Notes: generated by a model from the sequence alone, not told the origin. 64,000 nt of DNA from a bacterium (GCA_030431455.1 JAUIJE010000007.1:248001-312000), one strand, 5' to 3'. Shown: positions 46,661 to 54,080, counted from the first letter of the stretch. Translations and numbers: made by a program.

Positions 46661-46843
46661 ATGGCGAGCAAGTTCTTTGTGGTCTACGAGCGCCGCGAAA
46701 GTGACCGCTACGCGGATGGACGGCCGCGCAAGGTGGTCCGCCAACTGGTGTCGATGTTCGACGAAAAGGATGAGGCCCGGGCCTTCGCCAAGGCCAAAAA
46801 GGGCGTCGTCTGGATCGCGGACAAAAAGCAGTACGTGCGCTGA
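46661..46843 (+). CDS. Small conserved-looking protein between tRNA genes
   Basis: A 60-residue basic protein (ASKFFVVYERRESDRYADGR at its start, WIADKKQYVR at its end). GGAGG 8 bases before the ATG and balanced composition argue that it is a true gene; the longer frame from 46532 reads through the tRNA 3' end. It has no signal, membrane segment or recognised domain. It sits between tRNA-Thr and tRNA-Tyr on the same strand and may be co-transcribed with them. Function unknown. Confidence 0.75.
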   Translation: MASKFFVVYERRESDRYADGRPRKVVRQLVSMFDEKDEARAFAKAKKGVVWIADKKQYVR

Positions 46844-46902
46844 CGGGTGCGTTTTTGGCGTGACGCGCTCCGCGAAGTTCTGCTAAATGCGTCGTGACAT
46901 AT

Positions 46903-46985
46903 GGAGGGTTGCCCGAGCGGCCAAAGGGAGCAGGCTGTAAACCTGCCGGCGTATGCCTACGATGGTTCGAATCCATCACCCTCCA
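46903..46985 (+). tRNA. tRNA-Tyr (GTA)
   Basis: An 83-base class II tRNA with a long variable arm. Acceptor GGAGGGT/ACCCTCC, anticodon loop CTGTAAA closed by GCAGG/CCTGC (anticodon GTA), T-arm GATGGTTCGAATCCATC. CCA is encoded at 46986-46988. It is followed 9 bases after its 3' CCA by tRNA-Gly, so the two share a transcript. Confidence 0.97.
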
Positions 46986-46994
46986 CCACGTTTC

Positions 46995-47070
<76 letters not shown>

Positions 47071-47071
47071 A

Positions 47072-47097
47072 AGCCTCCCCTCCCGGGGAGGCTTTTT
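47072..47097 (+). terminator. Rho-independent terminator of the tRNA-Tyr-Gly unit
   Basis: AGCCTCCCC, loop TCCC, GGGGAGGCT and TTTT form a 9-bp perfect stem two bases after the tRNA-Gly CCA. tRNA-Arg beyond it must have its own promoter or depend on read-through. Confidence 0.92.
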
Positions 47098-47173
47098 GCG
47101 TCGGGCCTCGTTCGTCGGCGGGTGGACGGCACGGCTTGACGGCGCTTCGTCGACGTCGGACGCTGCGCTCGAC

Positions 47174-47247
47174 GCTCCCATAGCTCAGCCGGATAGAGCA
47201 CCGGTTTCCTAAACCGGGGGTCGCATGTTCGAGTCATGCTGGGAGCG
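47174..47247 (+). tRNA. tRNA-Arg (CCT)
   Basis: A 74-base cloverleaf with acceptor GCTCCCA/TGGGAGC, D-arm GCTCAGCCGGATAGAGC, anticodon loop TTCCTAA closed by CCGGT/ACCGG (anticodon CCT) and T-arm GCATGTTCGAGTCATGC. CCA is encoded at 47248-47250. It reads the rare AGG codon. Confidence 0.96.
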
Positions 47248-47288
47248 CCATCTTTCCCCCGCGGGGCGGGTTCGTCGTCGGGGAGCAT

Positions 47289-47936
47289 GTGACGCCAGAG
47301 CGAACACAACACGCGCAAAAGCTGCGGCAGCGCATCGTCGACGGGACCGCGTCCCCGGCGGTGGTGCGCGAGGCTCTTGCGCACATCCCCGCCGCGGACC
47401 GCGATCGGTGGTGGGACATCGCCTACGGTGTCGATCAGGTGGCGGACGACGACGACCACGCCGCCCTGCCCCCCGGGGGCGTGCCCTACCTGCCCTGCGG
47501 GGTCGAGCACGTGCTCGCCACCATTGAGCACACCAAGATGGGGGCATCTGACGTATTTGTCGACGTGGGCTCTGGCCTCGGCCGCGTCACCACCCTGGCC
47601 CACCTGCTCACCGGCGCGTCCGCCATCGGGCTCGAGGTGCAGCCCGCGCTCGTCGACGCGTCGCGGTCCTTGGCCGCCGCGCTTCACGCCGACCGCGTCG
47701 TCGTCGTGCCCGGGGACGCGGTCCAGCTCGCGCGGTACATGATGATCGGCACGGTGTTCTTTTTGTATTGCCCGTTCAGCGGCGCACGGCTCGACGAGAT
47801 GGTGGACAGCTTGGCCGACGTCGCGCGGACCCGCACCATCCGCATCGCGTGTGTGTCGGTGACGCTCTCGCCGCGCCCTTGGTTGCGCGTCGCGGCCACC
47901 CCGTCGGCTGAGTTGATCATCTACGAAAGCGCGTGA
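47289..47936 (+). CDS. Class I SAM-dependent methyltransferase-like protein
   Basis: A 215-residue protein with a clear motif I (VFVDVGSGLGRVTTLAHLL, near 90) and post-I acidic residue (IGLEVQPALVDAS). Motif II is VVPGDAVQLA. These mark a Rossmann methyltransferase resembling the DOT1-like/histone-methylase fold group. No substrate domain is recognisable. The start is GTG at 47289 with GGGGAG upstream. It lies 39 bases after tRNA-Arg on the same strand, which raises but does not prove a tRNA-modification role. Confidence 0.75.
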   Translation: MTPERTQHAQKLRQRIVDGTASPAVVREALAHIPAADRDRWWDIAYGVDQVADDDDHAALPPGGVPYLPCGVEHVLATIEHTKMGASDVFVDVGSGLGRVTTLAHLLTGASAIGLEVQPALVDASRSLAAALHADRVVVVPGDAVQLARYMMIGTVFFLYCPFSGARLDEMVDSLADVARTRTIRIACVSVTLSPRPWLRVAATPSAELIIYESA

Positions 47937-48228
47937 GCCGTCCGGGAGCGGGGCTGTCCAGATCCTCGCGGGCGGGAAAGGCCCTGTTTTGTCGGCTTTT
48001 TCACCGTTTCGTCACCGGGCGCAGATCCGGCTGTTTGCCCCCTTGCGTCCGGTTAGGTGTCTGGGCCAGGATGCGGGCGATCGTTCTTTTTGTGGCTTGC
48101 CGCAAAAGGGGCCGGGGCCTCTCACCGGGCCAATGGAGATGGTTGATCTGCGAGAAGAATCACAGATCGTACGTCTCCGTCGTAACTCCAACACGGACAC
48201 CTTTGTCCGGAAGCCAGAGGGATAAACC
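47937..48228 (+). promoter_or_regulatory. Upstream region and structured leader of the bufferin-like cluster
   Basis: This 292-base gap has no credible gene. It contains an 11-bp stem with wobble pairs at 48086-48109 (CTTTTTGTGGC/GCCGCAAAAGG). A GATCTG...CAGATC inverted pair lies near 48146-48169. A hairpin CGGACA-CCTT-TGTCCG is at 48194-48209, just before the ribosome site AGAGGG of the lipoprotein gene. A metal-responsive operator or riboswitch-like leader would be expected here; I cannot match any known consensus. Confidence 0.4.
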
Positions 48229-48573
48229 ATGAAGAAGACCAACATTCTCCTCAGCCTCGGTTCTGCGGCTCTCCTCGCCACTGCCGTGGGCTGCTCCTCC
48301 GACGACGGCGCGAAGAAAGACGACGCCGCCGCCACCGAAAGCAACGAAGCCGCCGCCGAGGGCGACGCTGCTGCCGCCTCCGAGGGTGGTGACGCTGCCG
48401 CTGCCGACGGCGCCGCCGAGGGCGACGCTGCTGCCGCCGAAGGTGGCGAAGCCAAAGCCGAGGGCGAAGGCTCCTGCGGCGGTGACAAAGCCGCGGGCGA
48501 AGGCTCCTGCGGTGGCGAGAAAAAAGCCGAGGGCGAAGGCTCCTGCGGCGAAGGCTCCTGCGGCGGTCGCTGA
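48229..48573 (+). CDS. Bufferin-like RiPP precursor lipoprotein with four EGSCG motifs
   Basis: A 114-residue peptide. The signal (KKTNILLSLGSAALLATAVGC) ends in a lipobox with lipidated Cys22 and Ser at +2, which predicts an outer-membrane lipoprotein. Residues 23-78 are Ala/Glu/Asp-rich spacer. The core (79-114) has four EGSCG motifs, at 80-84, 91-95, 103-107 and 108-112, with Cys83, 94, 106 and 111. EGKCG-type motifs are the MNIO modification sites in HvfA and Caulobacter bufferins, where cysteines become copper-binding heterocycles; here Lys is replaced by Ser. An MNIO enzyme and a DUF2063 partner follow directly. Modification is inferred from context. Confidence 0.88.
   Translation: MKKTNILLSLGSAALLATAVGCSSDDGAKKDDAAATESNEAAAEGDAAAASEGGDAAAADGAAEGDAAAAEGGEAKAEGEGSCGGDKAAGEGSCGGEKKAEGEGSCGEGSCGGR
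48351..48438 (+). repeat. 60-bp-period tandem duplication in precursor spacer
   Basis: A 28-base word (CGCCGCCGAGGGCGACGCTG and the next eight bases) occurs at 48351-48378 and again at 48411-48438. The spacer therefore contains a 20-codon duplication with the second copy diverging at its end. Confidence 0.9.
48463..48563 (+). repeat. Four identical 17-bp repeats coding the EGSCG motifs
   Basis: GGCGAAGGCTCCTGCGG occurs at 48463-48479, 48496-48512, 48532-48548 and 48547-48563, the last two overlapping by two bases. No synonymous change separates the copies. Confidence 0.97.
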
Positions 48574-48581
48574 GCCAACCC

Positions 48582-48599
48582 GTCACACTTTTTTGTGAC
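48582..48599 (+). terminator. Small hairpin after the precursor stop
   Basis: GTCACA-CTTTTT-TGTGAC lies 9 bases after the stop. The same GTCACA/TGTGAC stem occurs after tldE (18309-18325). It may protect the 3' end of the abundant precursor mRNA. Confidence 0.45.
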
Positions 48600-48609
48600 G
48601 TGAACGGAG

Positions 48610-48645
48610 CGCACGCCCGATCAAAAGGGTGTGCGTTCTTTTTTT
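48610..48645 (+). terminator. Terminator-like attenuator between precursor and MNIO genes
   Basis: CGCACGCCC pairs with GGGTGTGCG (one G-T wobble) around an eight-base loop and is followed by TTCTTTTTTT. Placed 27 bases before the MNIO start, it should end most transcripts after the precursor gene and allow limited read-through to the enzyme genes. Confidence 0.8.
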
Positions 48646-48672
48646 GGGGCCAAGCCCCGCCGGGAGGCGCGC

Positions 48673-49524
48673 GTGCTGCCACGACTGACCACCGATACGC
48701 CCGAGCGAAGCCCCGTCGGCCTCGGCTTTCGTTTCGCGCTGGCGGAGACCTTGCTGGAGCGCGAGAGCACCAACGCCGAGTTCATCGAGGTCGCGCCCGA
48801 AAACTACGTGGGCGCAGGGGGCAAGCGCCGGCGCCTGCTCGATGCCGCCACCGAGCGGTTTGACGTCGTCAGCCACGGGTTGTGCGGGGACTTCTCCGGG
48901 GCCGCGCCCGTCGACGACGACCTGACCTTGGCCCTCAAACACTTCCTGCGCACCCACCGGGCGCGCTGGTACAGCGACCACCTGTGCCTGACCCACGCCG
49001 CCGGCGCCGAGCTGCACGATCTCATCCCCCTGCCCTTCACCACCGAGGCGGTGCAGCGGGCCGCGGGCCGCATCCGCGAGCTTCAAGACCGGCTCGACCT
49101 CCCGCTCGCGGTCGAGAATGTATCTGCATACGTGCGCATGCCGGGCGCGGAGATGGACGAAGCCACCTTCGTCAAGAGCGTGGTCGAACACGCCGGGTGC
49201 CACCTGCTGCTCGACGTGAACAACGTCTACGTGAACAGCCAGAACTTCGGCTTTGACCCCGACGACTACATCGACGCGTTGCCCCTCGACCGGGTGGTGC
49301 AAATCCACGTCGCGGGCCACCACCGCGAAGACGACGGGCTGCTCATCGACACCCACGGGGCGCCCATCATCGACCCCGTGTACGAGCTGCTCGAGCGCAC
49401 CTTGCCCAAGCTGCCCCAGCACCCCCCGATCCTGCTCGAGCGAGACCACCACATCCCCCCCCTCGCGGAGCTCGACGTCGAGCTCAAGACGTTGCGGGAG
49501 ATCGCGATCCGGAGCGCGTCATGA
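48673..49524 (+). CDS. bufB: MNIO (DUF692) multinuclear non-heme iron oxygenase, BufB/HvfB-like
   Basis: A 283-residue TIM-barrel iron oxygenase of the MbnB/TglH/HvfB/BufB family that converts precursor cysteines to heterocycles or related groups using O2. Conserved stretches are VGLGFR, FIEVAPENY (near 40), VSHG (His68), YSDHL (Asp102, His103), AVENVS (Glu148), LLDVNN (Asp181, Asn183-184), IHVAGH (His212, His216), DTHG (Asp226, His228) and LLERD (Glu256, Asp258). These supply the expected metal ligands. GTG at 48673 has GGGAGG 5 bases upstream and gives family length; the GTG at 48631 lies inside the attenuator stem. The stop overlaps the partner gene (ATGA). Confidence 0.93.
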   Translation: MLPRLTTDTPERSPVGLGFRFALAETLLERESTNAEFIEVAPENYVGAGGKRRRLLDAATERFDVVSHGLCGDFSGAAPVDDDLTLALKHFLRTHRARWYSDHLCLTHAAGAELHDLIPLPFTTEAVQRAAGRIRELQDRLDLPLAVENVSAYVRMPGAEMDEATFVKSVVEHAGCHLLLDVNNVYVNSQNFGFDPDDYIDALPLDRVVQIHVAGHHREDDGLLIDTHGAPIIDPVYELLERTLPKLPQHPPILLERDHHIPPLAELDVELKTLREIAIRSAS

Positions 49525-50246
49525 GCTTGCCCGACCTCGAACAAGCGGTGCGCGATCTCTGCTTCCGACCCGCCGCGGGCACGCTGCCCGGCGTCGACGA
49601 CCCCCACCAAGGGGTGTACCGCGATCTCGTCCGGCGCAGCCTCTACAGCAACATTCGGCGCACCATCCCCGTGGCCCGGGCGTTGGTCGGCGACGAGACC
49701 ATCGACGCCCTGATCGCGGCCTGTCTCGACGAGGCGCCCCCCACCGAACGGTTTTTTCGGGACGTGCCCCGCGGGTTTGCGCAGTGGGCCCAAACCCAGA
49801 GCGCGGAGGCCCCCGACCGATTTGTGCACCCCGGGCTGCCCGAGCTGTTGCATTGGGAAATCCTCGAGGTCGACGTGCTCCTCGCGCCGGACCCGGACCA
49901 AATCCTCGACCCCGACGACCGACCGGTGCAATTGCACCCCAGCGCGCGCCTCGCCGTCTACGCGCACCCCGTGCACAAGCTGACCAAGTCCTCGTCGTGG
50001 CCGCCCGAGCCGCTCGCGGTTCCCGTGTGCCTGCTCGCGTTTCGGGTCGGCGAGCGCATGGAGGTCGTGCCCTTGAGCGCCAAGATCGCCCAGCTGTTGG
50101 CCCTGCTGTCGGACAGCGCGGACTTCGACGCCGCCCTCGAACTGTGCGCACAAAGTCTGCCCGCCCCCTTGGACCGCGGCTACGCCGCTTCGCAACTGCG
50201 CGACCTGCACCGCCGGGGCGCGTTGACCCGTTTTTCTGCCGACTGA
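49521..50246 (+). CDS. bufC: DUF2063 partner protein, BufC/HvfC-like
   Basis: A 241-residue DUF2063 protein. The N-terminal half has the family element YRDLVRRSLYSNIRRTIPVARALVG. Further family elements are RGFAQWAQTQ, FVHPGLPELLHWEILEVDVLLAP and LHPSARLAVYAHPVHKL. The end is a small winged-helix-like domain (about 185-240). In HvfC/BufC/MbnC systems this protein forms a complex with the MNIO enzyme and recruits the precursor leader or signal region. It overlaps the MNIO gene by ATGA, so the two are made in equal amounts. Eight bases after its stop begins the nitrilase-family gene. Confidence 0.88.
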   Translation: MSLPDLEQAVRDLCFRPAAGTLPGVDDPHQGVYRDLVRRSLYSNIRRTIPVARALVGDETIDALIAACLDEAPPTERFFRDVPRGFAQWAQTQSAEAPDRFVHPGLPELLHWEILEVDVLLAPDPDQILDPDDRPVQLHPSARLAVYAHPVHKLTKSSSWPPEPLAVPVCLLAFRVGERMEVVPLSAKIAQLLALLSDSADFDAALELCAQSLPAPLDRGYAASQLRDLHRRGALTRFSAD

Positions 50247-50254
50247 GGACTCCC

Positions 50255-51094
50255 GTGACATTGCTCGCCGTGACCCAGATGACCTCGACCACCGACGTGG
50301 AGCAGAACCTCGCCACCGTCGCCCAGCTCCTCACCAAGGCCCACCAGCGGGGCGCGGAGGTGGTGGTGGTGCCCGAGGCGTTCGCGTTCTTGGGCGAACG
50401 GGACAACCAAGTGCTCGAGGTGGCCGAGCCCCTGGAGGGCGCGCTCTTTTCCCGGTACCGCGACCTCGCGCGCGAGGCGAAGACCTGGGTGTGCTACGGC
50501 GGGTTTTGTGAGCAGGGCCCCGACGACAAACACACCTACAACACCCACGTGGTGGTCACCCCCGACGGGGACATCGCGGCCCGGTATCGCAAAATCCACC
50601 TCTTCGACGTGGACATCCCCGGGGGGCCCCGCCTGCTGGAGAGCAATGGCACTGCACCCGGCAACGAACTGGTGGTCGCGGACAGCCCGGCGGGCAAGCT
50701 CGGGTTGAGCATTTGTTACGACCTGCGTTTTCCCGAGCTCTACCTCGCGTTGTGCGCGCTCGGCGCCGGGGTGCTGTTGGTCCCGGCCGCGTTCACCCTG
50801 ACCACGGGCAAGGAACATTGGGAGGCCTTGCTCCGGGCCCGGGCGATCGAAAACCAGGTCTACGTCGCGGCCGCGGCCCAACGGGGCAAACACAACGCCA
50901 AGCGCCAGAGCTTTGGCCACGCGATGATCATCGACAGCTGGGGCACGGTGGTGGCCCAGTGCAGCGACGCCAGCGGGGTGGCGGTGGCCGAGGTCGACGC
51001 CGCGTTCACCGCCGACGTGCGCCAACGCATGCCCGTGAGCGCCCACCGGCGGCCCGACATCTACGGTCAGTGCCGCGGCAAAGGCGAGCAATAA
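50255..51094 (+). CDS. Carbon-nitrogen hydrolase, Nit1/Nit2-like amidase
   Basis: A 279-residue nitrilase-superfamily amidase. The catalytic triad is complete: Glu41 (VVVPEAFAF), Lys113 (YRKIHLFDVD) and Cys154 (LSICYDLRFPE). IHLFDVDIPGG and the C-terminal VSAHRRPDIYG match the Nit branch, whose members hydrolyse deaminated glutathione (a repair reaction). GTG at 50255 has GAGGAC upstream. It starts 8 bases after bufC and is likely in the same transcript. That position may be accidental or may link thiol metabolism with the cysteine-modified peptide. Omega-amidase activity on alpha-ketoglutaramate is an alternative. Confidence 0.9.
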   Translation: MTLLAVTQMTSTTDVEQNLATVAQLLTKAHQRGAEVVVVPEAFAFLGERDNQVLEVAEPLEGALFSRYRDLAREAKTWVCYGGFCEQGPDDKHTYNTHVVVTPDGDIAARYRKIHLFDVDIPGGPRLLESNGTAPGNELVVADSPAGKLGLSICYDLRFPELYLALCALGAGVLLVPAAFTLTTGKEHWEALLRARAIENQVYVAAAAQRGKHNAKRQSFGHAMIIDSWGTVVAQCSDASGVAVAEVDAAFTADVRQRMPVSAHRRPDIYGQCRGKGEQ

Positions 51095-51176
51095 CAGATG
51101 GTTATGCCCGGCTGGGCGCGCTTCGGCGTTGCGGGATGCAGCCGGTGATGGCACGTGGGGGGTGGAGGTGTCTCCC

Positions 51177-52178
51177 ATGGCGAATCGATTGTGGTTCTTG
51201 TCTGTCGTCGTCGTCCTGGCCAGCGCGTGCCCGGGGCTTCAGCGGTCCACCGCGCGCATCGACGAGGTGAAGTACCGGCCGGACAACGGCGGGGACATCA
51301 TCGAGTGGCGCTACGACTACGACGGTGATGGCTTTTTGACCGGCATCGAAAAAGAGGTCGGGGGCAACGAGACCCTCGACATCAGCTACAGCTACGACGA
51401 TCGCGGCCAGGTGGCGAGCGTGGAGTACGACGGCGGAACCGACGAGGTGGTGTTCAACATCTCGTATGAGGACGGGTTGCTGACCAGCGCGGTGGCGGAG
51501 GTCGAGTACCGCGATGACCTCCAGAATCTCGACATCGAGACCACGGTGGAGTTCACCATGACCTACCTCGACGGGCGCCTCGCCGAGCGGGTCGACACCG
51601 AGGAGACGGTGGCGGTGCGGGACGAAGGCTTGCTGCCGGTGCGCATCACCACCGACAACGAGACCACCCGCAGCTACGCCTGGGGCGACGACGGGCGGCT
51701 CAACAAAGTCATCTACGACGAGCGGGAGGACCGCAAGACGGATTGGGAAGCGCAGCTGTTGCCCGACGAGGAGAGCGCCACCCGGGTGGACGCGGAGACG
51801 CGCTACACCTACGACGACCAGGGCCAACTCACCGACATCGAGCTCGACCAAGAGACCGACGTCGACGGGGTCGAGACCAACACCACCCTCGACACCGAGT
51901 TGAAGTTTGACGAGGAGGCGCGGCTCACCGACGTGGAAGAGACCCTGCGGGCCGGCGACAATACCTTCGATGATGAGTTCACCCTCGAGTACGACGAGGA
52001 AGGCCGGGTGGTGCGCATCGAGGATGAGGACGGCAACCGCTGGGACGTGGACTACGTCGACGGCGACGTGCAGCGACTCACCCTGGCCATGCCCGCGGGC
52101 TTTGCCCACGCGGAGAACTTCGACTTGGCCGGACACTTCTTCGGGGAGTTTTCGCTCGAACACGTGGGCTTGCCCTGA
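51177..52178 (+). CDS. Lipoprotein with YD/RHS-like repeats
   Basis: A 333-residue lipoprotein (NRLWFLSVVVVLASAC, lipidated Cys18). The rest is a series of beta-hairpin repeats of about 20-25 residues with the YD pattern (WRYDYDGDGFLTGIEKEV, YSYDDRGQVASVEYDGG, RYTYDDQGQLTDIELDQ, LEYDEEGRVVRIEDEDGN). They resemble RHS/YD repeats or the similar repeats of secreted surface proteins. The protein is strikingly acidic. GGAGG lies 8 bases before ATG. The stop shares a base with the FIST gene start (TGATG), so the two are coupled. Function unknown; a surface shell or adhesive role is possible. Confidence 0.82.
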   Translation: MANRLWFLSVVVVLASACPGLQRSTARIDEVKYRPDNGGDIIEWRYDYDGDGFLTGIEKEVGGNETLDISYSYDDRGQVASVEYDGGTDEVVFNISYEDGLLTSAVAEVEYRDDLQNLDIETTVEFTMTYLDGRLAERVDTEETVAVRDEGLLPVRITTDNETTRSYAWGDDGRLNKVIYDEREDRKTDWEAQLLPDEESATRVDAETRYTYDDQGQLTDIELDQETDVDGVETNTTLDTELKFDEEARLTDVEETLRAGDNTFDDEFTLEYDEEGRVVRIEDEDGNRWDVDYVDGDVQRLTLAMPAGFAHAENFDLAGHFFGEFSLEHVGLP

Positions 52179-53311
52179 TGGCCGCCCCCGCCGCGTTCGC
52201 GTTGTGCAGCAGCGCGGAACAGACGGTGGACGCGCTGATCGAAATCGGCACCGGGCTCGCCCACCGCCGGCCGCTGCCCGAGGGGGCGTGCGCGTTGGCC
52301 TTCGTGAGCGCGCACCACGCGGACGACGCAACGGCATTGTCGGCGGGGCTGGGCGACGCCCTGGGGGACATCCCCATCCTCGGCCTTGGCTGTGCAGGGG
52401 CATTCTGCGGCCTGGCCCTCGACGAGGACGGGCCGGGCATGGCGGTGGTGATCCTGTTCGACACCGCCGCCCAGGTGCGCGCCGCGCGCCACCAGACCTT
52501 GGGGTCGCACACCGCGGGCGCGTTGCTCGCGGACGGCCCCTACGCGAGTCTGCGCATCCTGTCCTCGTCGCCCGAGGCCCTGGATCCGGACAACCTGCTC
52601 ACCTCGCTCGACGAGGCCGGCGCCCCGGTGCTGGGGGGGCTGTCGGTGTTCGCCCCGGGGGCGGACGGGGCGACGGTGGGGTCGGTGTCCGCGCCGTGGC
52701 CGGCCACGGCGATGCTCGGCCTCGGCGAACACCGGGCGGTGGTGGCGGTGGGCCAGAGCACGGCCCCGGTCGGGCCCTTGCGCACGTGCACCCGGGTCGA
52801 CGGCCCCCGCGTGCTCGAGATCGACGGGCGGCCCGCGCTGGAGATGCTGTACCAGGACGTGCCCCGGCCCGGGCCCGGGGGCGCGCCCACGCCGGTGTTC
52901 GCCAACGTGGCCGCCGACGACGACGGGCTGTGGGTGACCCAGCACGTGGTCGGCGTCGAGCCCGCCACCGGGAGCATCGTCATGCCCGGCCGGGTGCCGG
53001 CCCAGGCCTCGTTGATGTTCAGCGAGATGTCGGCCGAGATGGCCCGCCAGGACCTGGAGGAATCGCTGCACGCCCTCAAGGAGAGCATCGCCGGGCAGCG
53101 CCCGGAGGCGGTGCTGGTGTTCAGCTGCACCGCCCGGCGCGAAGGGTTGCTCGGCACCCCCTTGTACGACGTCGGCCGCGCCCTCGACCTGCTCGGCGAC
53201 GACGATGTGCCCGTCGTCGGCGGCCGGTTCGCGGGGGAGATCGTGACCTACGGCGCGCGCACCCAGCTGCTCAACTACACGGCGGTGGTCGCGGCCCTGC
53301 TCAAGGTTTGA
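52178..53311 (+). CDS. FIST-domain sensory protein
   Basis: A 377-residue soluble protein made of FIST_N (about 25-215) and FIST_C (about 220-360). Key stretches are LAFVSAHHADDATALSAGLGDAL, ILGLGCAGAF, GAPVLGGLSVFAPG, PALEMLYQDV, LVFSCTARREGLLGTPLYDVGRAL and VVGGRFAGEIVTYG. FIST proteins are small-molecule sensors, thought to bind amino acids or similar ligands, and usually sit with a kinase or chemotaxis partner. None is adjacent here. Translation is coupled to the YD-repeat lipoprotein by TGATG. Confidence 0.88.
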   Translation: MAAPAAFALCSSAEQTVDALIEIGTGLAHRRPLPEGACALAFVSAHHADDATALSAGLGDALGDIPILGLGCAGAFCGLALDEDGPGMAVVILFDTAAQVRAARHQTLGSHTAGALLADGPYASLRILSSSPEALDPDNLLTSLDEAGAPVLGGLSVFAPGADGATVGSVSAPWPATAMLGLGEHRAVVAVGQSTAPVGPLRTCTRVDGPRVLEIDGRPALEMLYQDVPRPGPGGAPTPVFANVAADDDGLWVTQHVVGVEPATGSIVMPGRVPAQASLMFSEMSAEMARQDLEESLHALKESIAGQRPEAVLVFSCTARREGLLGTPLYDVGRALDLLGDDDVPVVGGRFAGEIVTYGARTQLLNYTAVVAALLKV

Positions 53312-53339
53312 CCGCTGACTTGAGCGGCGCCAGATGCGC

Positions 53340-54080
53340 TCAAAAGCGCATCAACGGCCGCGAGACGGGCCGCGCCGGCGCGCGCGACACCGGAGCTGGC
53401 GACGGCCCCCGTAGGCCCTCTGCGCCCTCTGGCGGCTCCTGGGGCCGTGCTTGCAACAGCTGCGCGGCCCCGGTCCCGGCCACCGACAACGGCCCGGCCA
53501 GGAGCCCGAGCGCGCCCGCCACCCCCACCACGATGAGGGGCACGTAGGTGGCCGGGTGCTCGTCGACGGTGAACGGTTCGCGGCCGTTGGCTTGGTTCTG
53601 CCAGGCCCAGACCCCGACCGCGGCGCCGGCCACCGCGGCGGTGCAAAGGCCCCAGACCAGGCCAGGCAACGCCCCCACCAGCGCGGGCACGGGATCGGCA
53701 TCGCCCAACCACGCCCCACCCCCCGCGCCGAGCACCGCGCCCAATGCGCCTGCAGGGCCGACGAACAGCGCCGGCACCACCCCGACGGTGAGCGCGTACA
53801 ACAAGGCCACGATGTACACCGCGATGCCGAGGCACGGAATGGTGTAGAGCGCGCCGACGCCGAACCCGAGCACCACCAAGCTCGAGCCCACCCCGGCCGC
53901 GCAGGGGCCGCCGAGCACCGTGCAGCCGAGGGCGGCGCCGGCGGGGCCGGCGAGTTCGCCGAGGGTGAGCGACCGCTCGGCCAAGGGGTCGGGGGTCGGG
54001 GCCGGCGGGGACGCGGACGCCGCCGCCGAGCCGGCGGCGCAGAGGACAACAACGGTGAACGCGGAGCGAAGCAGTGACAT
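53340..54080 (-). CDS. Multi-pass membrane protein of unknown function
   Basis: A 246-residue protein with a signal-like start (SLLRSAFTVVVLCAAGSAAASA) and about five Gly/Ala-rich hydrophobic segments between residues 42 and 205. Examples are GAALGCTVLGGPCAAGVGSSLVVLGFGVG, LGIAVYIVALLYALTVGVVPALFVG and VGALPGLVWGLCTAAVAGAAVGVW. A basic Pro/Arg-rich tail follows. The layout is similar to the membrane half of the HEAT-repeat protein at 13.8 kb. No family recognised. It converges with the FIST gene. Confidence 0.7.
   Translation of the reverse strand: MSLLRSAFTVVVLCAAGSAAASASPPAPTPDPLAERSLTLGELAGPAGAALGCTVLGGPCAAGVGSSLVVLGFGVGALYTIPCLGIAVYIVALLYALTVGVVPALFVGPAGALGAVLGAGGGAWLGDADPVPALVGALPGLVWGLCTAAVAGAAVGVWAWQNQANGREPFTVDEHPATYVPLIVVGVAGALGLLAGPLSVAGTGAAQLLQARPQEPPEGAEGLRGPSPAPVSRAPARPVSRPLMRF

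Noticed and set aside
48631-48672. Upstream GTG start for the MNIO gene (14 extra codons)
   Set aside because: It lies within the terminator-like stem and T-run and has no ribosome site, whereas GTG 48673 has GGGAGG at 5 bases and gives the usual family length.
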